In this document: positions 13,307 through 16,602 of the stretch, piece after piece
Layout: every line of letters starts with the position of its first letter
Position numbering within the stretch: position 1 is the first letter of the stretch
Origin: DASZCR01 sp035942915
GTDB lineage: Bacteria; Acidobacteriota; Blastocatellia; Pyrinomonadales; Pyrinomonadaceae
Direction of reading: 5' to 3'
Assembly: GCA_035942915.1 (NCBI GenBank)
Contig: DASZCR010000019.1
Coordinates: 1-16,602 of the forward strand
DNA: 16,602 nt
Position numbers and translations under genes: made by a program
The notes under the pieces: model-generated
What the model was told of the DNA's origin: nothing
The model's input: only the letters and a program-made list of their open reading frames with translations
The model's database searches: none

Positions 13307-14674
13307 ATGAAATTTTACGAAAACGTCCTCGGCCTCATCGGCAACACGCCGCTCGTCCGGCTCAACCGTCTGACCGAGGGCATCAAGGCCACCGTCTATG
13401 CCAAGATGGAGAACCTCAACCCCGGCTATTCGGTCAAAGACCGCATCGGCATCTCGATGGTCGAGGCGGCCGAGCGCGAGGGAACGCTGCGGCCGGGCGG
13501 AACAATCGTCGAGGCCACTTCAGGCAATACCGGCATAGGACTGGCGCTGGCGGCGGCCGTCAAGGGCTATCGCTGCATCTTCGTGATGACGGACAAGGCT
13601 TCGGTCGAGAAGGTCAGGTATCTCAAGGCGCTCGGCGCCGACGTGGTCGTGACGCCCGCTTCGGCCAAGCCGGGAACGCCCGACCACTACGTCTCGACGG
13701 CCAAACGCATCGCCGCCGAAACGCCCAACTCCTTCTACCCAGACCAATATTCGCACCCGGCCAACCCGGAGGCGCACTATCGCACGACGGGGCCTGAAAT
13801 CTGGGAGCAGACCGAAGGGCGCATCACGCACTTCGTCGCCGGACTCGGCACGGGCGGCACCATCTCCGGCACGGGACGCTTCCTCAAGGAGAAGAATCCC
13901 GACATCCGCATCATCGGCGCAGACCCTTACGGCTCGGTCTTCAAGACCTACAAGGAGACGGGACACACGCACGAGGTCACGCCCTATCTGGTCGAAGGCA
14001 TCGGGCAGGAGGTCGTCCCGCCGAACGCGCAGATTAAGTACGTCGATGAAGTCATCAACATCACAGACCGCGAGTCGTTCGAGACTTCGCGGCAGTTGGG
14101 ACGGCTCGAAGGCATCTTCTGCGGCGGCTCTTCGGGAACTATCTGCACGGCTGCGCTGCGCGTGGCGCGCACGCTCGACGAGTCTGCCATCGTCGTCTTC
14201 ATCGTCTGCGACACGGGCGAGCACTACCTGACGAAGCACCATTCCGACGAGTGGATGAAGGAGAAGCGCCTGCTCTCGCCGCAGAAGATTACGGCCGGTC
14301 TGATTTCGGGAACGAAGACCGCGCAAGCGCCCGGCGCGCTGGTCTCGGCCGCGCCGACGGAGCGCGTCGCAGACGTGCTCGCAAAGATGAACGAACTCGG
14401 TATCACGCAGTTGCCCGTGCTCGAAGACGGGCGCTCGGTGGGTGCGCTCAGGGAGAACCGCGTGCTGGCGCGCGTGGTCGCCAATCGTGAACTGTTGGAG
14501 TCGCCCGTCTCCGAAGTGATGGAGGCCAGCTTCCCGGTGCTCGACGTGGACGCCAGTTCCGGCGAGGTCACAAGGCAGTTACAGACGAGTCAGGCCGTCC
14601 TCGTCGAAGAGTACGGACGCATCATCGGCATCATCACACGCCACGACGTACTCGACGCAGACCCGCGTCGCTAA
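13307..14674 (+). CDS. Cystathionine beta-synthase with C-terminal CBS domains
   Basis: This PLP enzyme condenses serine with homocysteine to cystathionine (EC 4.2.1.22), the first step of transsulfuration. At 455 residues it is the usual bacterial length. The catalytic core (1 to about 320) has GNTPLVRLN (12-20), the PLP lysine K44 in NPGYSVKDR, the SGNTG loop, GTGGTISGTGR for phosphate binding, and GGSSG. Residues about 340-455 form a pair of CBS domains that can sense nucleotides or AdoMet. There is no N-terminal haem-binding region. O-acetylserine sulfhydrylase (cysK) is the close alternative, but the CBS pair argues against it. GGAG lies 8 nt before the ATG at 13307, and the open frame upstream is not conserved in type. 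No partner gamma-lyase gene is visible. Confidence 0.92.
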   Translation: MKFYENVLGLIGNTPLVRLNRLTEGIKATVYAKMENLNPGYSVKDRIGISMVEAAEREGTLRPGGTIVEATSGNTGIGLALAAAVKGYRCIFVMTDKASVEKVRYLKALGADVVVTPASAKPGTPDHYVSTAKRIAAETPNSFYPDQYSHPANPEAHYRTTGPEIWEQTEGRITHFVAGLGTGGTISGTGRFLKEKNPDIRIIGADPYGSVFKTYKETGHTHEVTPYLVEGIGQEVVPPNAQIKYVDEVINITDRESFETSRQLGRLEGIFCGGSSGTICTAALRVARTLDESAIVVFIVCDTGEHYLTKHHSDEWMKEKRLLSPQKITAGLISGTKTAQAPGALVSAAPTERVADVLAKMNELGITQLPVLEDGRSVGALRENRVLARVVANRELLESPVSEVMEASFPVLDVDASSGEVTRQLQTSQAVLVEEYGRIIGIITRHDVLDADPRR

Positions 14675-15156
14675 ACGGTGGGCGCTCTGTCGTAGACTCG
14701 CACCTGCAAACCTTCTTCCAACGCGATTGACTCGCGCGCGGCGAAGCCTTCGAGGAAGTTGGCGGGCATGAAGGTGTCCGCGCCTTCGACCGTGAGCGGA
14801 ATCTCCGTCACGAGCCAACGCTGGATGTCTCCGAGGAACGCGCGGAAAATCTCCGCGCCGCCGATAACGTAGAGGTCGCAGGCCAGATACTTCGCGAGCG
14901 AGAGCGCCGAGAGTCTATCGCGCAGCACGACGACCGACTCCTGCGGCTCGATTTCCGAGCGACGGCTGAGAACGATGTTGAGACGATTGGGCAAAGGTCG
15001 CTTGAGCGTGAGCCACGTCTTGTAGCCCATCAGGCAGGCGTGTCCTGTCGTGCGGCTCTTGAAGAAACGCATGTCCGAAGAATAGTGCCAGGGCAGCCCG
15101 CCCGCTTTGCCGATAGCGCCGCGCCTGTCCGCCGCGACGATGCCGATGATAGCCAT
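14671..15156 (-). CDS. folA: Dihydrofolate reductase
   Basis: DHFR reduces dihydrofolate with NADPH (EC 1.5.1.3) to supply tetrahydrofolate. The 161-residue protein shows AIIGIVAADRRGAIGKAGGLPWH at the N terminus (Met20-loop region), the catalytic acid D28 in SSDMRFFK, MGYKTWLTLKRPLPNRLNIVLSR, and the NADPH loop YVIGGAEIF (96-104). MGYKTW replaces the more usual MGRKTW. The ATG at 15156 fits the family; AGGAGG (15175-15180) is 18 nt away, rather far, and an in-frame TTG at 15186 would add ten basic residues. No thyA is adjacent. The stop TAG overlaps the CBS stop TAA in the string CTAA, so the genes meet tail to tail with no terminator. Confidence 0.93.
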   Translation of the reverse strand: MAIIGIVAADRRGAIGKAGGLPWHYSSDMRFFKSRTTGHACLMGYKTWLTLKRPLPNRLNIVLSRRSEIEPQESVVVLRDRLSALSLAKYLACDLYVIGGAEIFRAFLGDIQRWLVTEIPLTVEGADTFMPANFLEGFAARESIALEEGLQVRVYDRAPTV

Positions 15157-15363
15157 ACGTTTGCTGACTCGACGCCTCCTGCTCAATCAGACAGACTCTG
15201 CCGCTTCAATCTACGCGCGCGGCTTTTAGTCCTCAGAACTCTTTCTAACACTTTTTCCCGAAACCTCATACACCAGACTTTTTAACCCCAACTGAAAAGA
15301 GTGCTGACATGCTCCGTCCCTTCAACTTTCGTGACGACCTGCAACGCGGCGCTTCGCAACTCA

Positions 15364-15393
15364 TTGTCAGCCGCACGCTCGATGGCATAATCT
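15364..15393 (+). promoter_or_regulatory. Candidate sigma-70 promoter for the alpha/beta hydrolase
   Basis: TTGTCA (15364-15369) and TAATCT (15388-15393) are separated by 18 nt. The predicted start near 15400 leaves a leader of about 50 nt before the hydrolase ATG. Confidence 0.4.
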
Positions 15394-15451
15394 TGTCCTT
15401 TAACAAACGTCGTGCAGCCGACGATGGCGCTCTGCCTCCGGCGCGCGTGAG

Positions 15452-16459
15452 ATGGTGGAAATGATGTGGCATCGACTTCCTGATTTATTGATTGGACTTG
15501 TCGCGCTGATTTCAGTGCTGGCCTTTGTCGGCACGATTTATCAGGTTGTGGCTACCAGATTAAGCGTGAGGAAATATCCTCCGCCCGGTAGATTGGTTGA
15601 TGTCGGCGGCTATCGTCTGCACATCAACTGTGCGGGCAACGAAGTCGCGCAGGGAAGCCCGACGGTTGTCATGGATGCGGGTATCGGCGAGTGTTCAATC
15701 GGTTGGAGTCTGGTGCAGCCGGAGATAGCCAAGTTTGCGCGCGTCTGCACCTACGACCGCGCAGGTCTCGGATGGAGCGACCCTGCGCCGACTCCGCGCA
15801 CGAGCCGACAGATTGTCAACGAACTGCACACGCTCCTTGTTAATGCCGGAATCGAACCGCCTTACGTCATGGTCGGCCACTCGTTCGGGGGACTCAACGT
15901 GCGCCTCTACGCCAGCCAGTTTCCCGAAGAGGTGGCCGGGCTGGTGATGGTCGATGCGTGTCATGAGGAATATCCTATCCGGGATTTTTGTCCGTTGTAT
16001 GTGAGGTTGGGAATGTTGACCGCGCCGCTCGGCATCCCGCGTCTGTTCGCGGGCATGGCTGTTTCGGGAAACCCGATATTCGCCGGAGATTCCAGATATC
16101 CTTCGGCTTACCGCGCGATTGCGACGACGACGAAATATCTGCATACGGCGCTGCGCGAATGGTCGTCGGTTGACGAAAGCTGGAACGAAGCACGCCGTTC
16201 AACAAAAACGTTGGGCGACAAACCTCTGGTGGTTCTGCTCGCCACGTCCGAGCACGAGAATTTCCCATTCATCTGCCAGCTCGAAACGGAGTTGGCGAGC
16301 AGGTCAACCGAGGGCAAACTCGTGATGGTCGAACGCAGTGGGCATCACATCCAACACGACCGGGCTGAGACGGTCATTGAGGCAGTACGAGAGGTTGTCG
16401 AAGCTGTTCGACACAAGAGCCTCCCTGCCTCACCAGCCATGCGACCGGAGCGCGAATAG
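15452..16459 (+). CDS. Membrane-anchored alpha/beta hydrolase
   Basis: The 335-residue protein starts with one hydrophobic segment (about residues 11-33), probably an uncleaved N-terminal anchor, followed by an alpha/beta hydrolase domain. Visible are VVMDAGIGECSIGWS (oxyanion-side loop), YDRAGLGWSD (101-110), the nucleophile elbow GHSFGG with S144, LVMVDACHEEYP after it, and the C-terminal SGHHIQHD with the catalytic histidine at H298 or H299. The acid is less clear; the candidate region is LATSEHENF (263-271). Substrate unknown. ATGs at 15452, 15461 and 15464 are all possible, and none has a well-spaced ribosome binding site. The first part looks less GC-rich than the neighbours, which may reflect recent acquisition. 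Nothing further is recognisable from 16460 to the window end. Confidence 0.88.
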   Translation: MVEMMWHRLPDLLIGLVALISVLAFVGTIYQVVATRLSVRKYPPPGRLVDVGGYRLHINCAGNEVAQGSPTVVMDAGIGECSIGWSLVQPEIAKFARVCTYDRAGLGWSDPAPTPRTSRQIVNELHTLLVNAGIEPPYVMVGHSFGGLNVRLYASQFPEEVAGLVMVDACHEEYPIRDFCPLYVRLGMLTAPLGIPRLFAGMAVSGNPIFAGDSRYPSAYRAIATTTKYLHTALREWSSVDESWNEARRSTKTLGDKPLVVLLATSEHENFPFICQLETELASRSTEGKLVMVERSGHHIQHDRAETVIEAVREVVEAVRHKSLPASPAMRPERE

Positions 16460-16602
16460 CACGCCTTTCATCCGCCGGACTTCGGACGATTGAGACGACG
16501 CCTCCGCTCGTGTCAGCGCATAACAACCTATTCAACCCAAATGTCGCATAACATCTCCGTGTTGATTTAGCTTGAGTCAACGGCTAAGATGCGCCCTCAC
16601 CT

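Noticed and set aside
15309..15464. A 51-codon plus-strand ORF whose TGA overlaps a possible hydrolase ATG (ATGATG).
   Set aside because: The overlap and an AAAAGAG upstream look like coupling, but the best promoter for the hydrolase lies inside it, the peptide matches nothing I know, and the antisense frame is equally protein-like. Too weak to call as a gene.
16511..16555. Direct repeat CGCATAACA (16517-16525 and 16545-16553), considered as an attC or attachment site.
   Set aside because: No RYYYAAC/GTTRRRY pair flanking an inverted repeat, and no integrase in the window; two 9-nt copies can be chance.
1..16602. CRISPR arrays, tRNA or rRNA genes, and mobile elements.
   Set aside because: No regularly spaced 20-40 nt repeats, tRNA T-loop motifs, rRNA-like sequence, transposase or integrase was seen on reading; the short-period repeats are hairpin arms, not CRISPR.

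Overview
The window is GC-rich bacterial chromosome, about 60% G+C by eye, densely packed on both strands. It has no phage, insertion sequence, CRISPR array, rRNA or tRNA that I can see. The gene set fits an Acidobacteriota-like genome: a paired M16 peptidase locus, a bacterial XPB helicase with a DUF790/Bax1 nuclease, RtcA, a Ycf48-like propeller and a CBS-domain cystathionine beta-synthase. That assignment is inference; no marker in the window fixes the taxon.

Layout. (1) 66-1131: a secreted seven-bladed Ycf48-like propeller behind a candidate promoter that carries a perfect palindrome. (2) 1132-1429: a heptad-repeat hairpin, a possible structured RNA and a plus-strand terminator. (3) 1430-5319, minus strand, transcribed right to left from a good promoter near 5450-5479: a ribbon-helix-helix-like protein, a catalytic M16 peptidase, a non-catalytic M16 partner and a small beta-rich protein. 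Two spacers in this run hold long inverted repeats built from 7- or 8-nt degenerate units. (4) 5536-5662: a compact plus-strand unit of promoter, 21-codon ORF starting at the predicted +1, and terminator. (5) 5733-8000: yceH, a 3-methyladenine DNA glycosylase overlapping it by 26 bp, and RNase Z. (6) 8110-11478: ssb, a 76-aa unknown, an XPB-type helicase and its Bax1-type nuclease joined by a TGATG overlap. (7) 11494-12979, minus strand: a stand-alone CheY-like receiver and rtcA. (8) 13307-14674: cystathionine beta-synthase, ending on dihydrofolate reductase (minus) with overlapping stop codons. (9) 15452-16459: a membrane-anchored alpha/beta hydrolase.

Nucleic-acid maintenance dominates the middle: Mpg (base excision), SSB, XPB-Bax1 (a helicase-nuclease pair related to nucleotide excision repair), RNase Z (tRNA 3' processing) and RtcA (RNA 3'-end cyclisation) lie within about 6.5 kb. 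The two most notable points are the XPB-Bax1 module beside ssb and a family of intergenic hairpins that share period and fold but differ in sequence.
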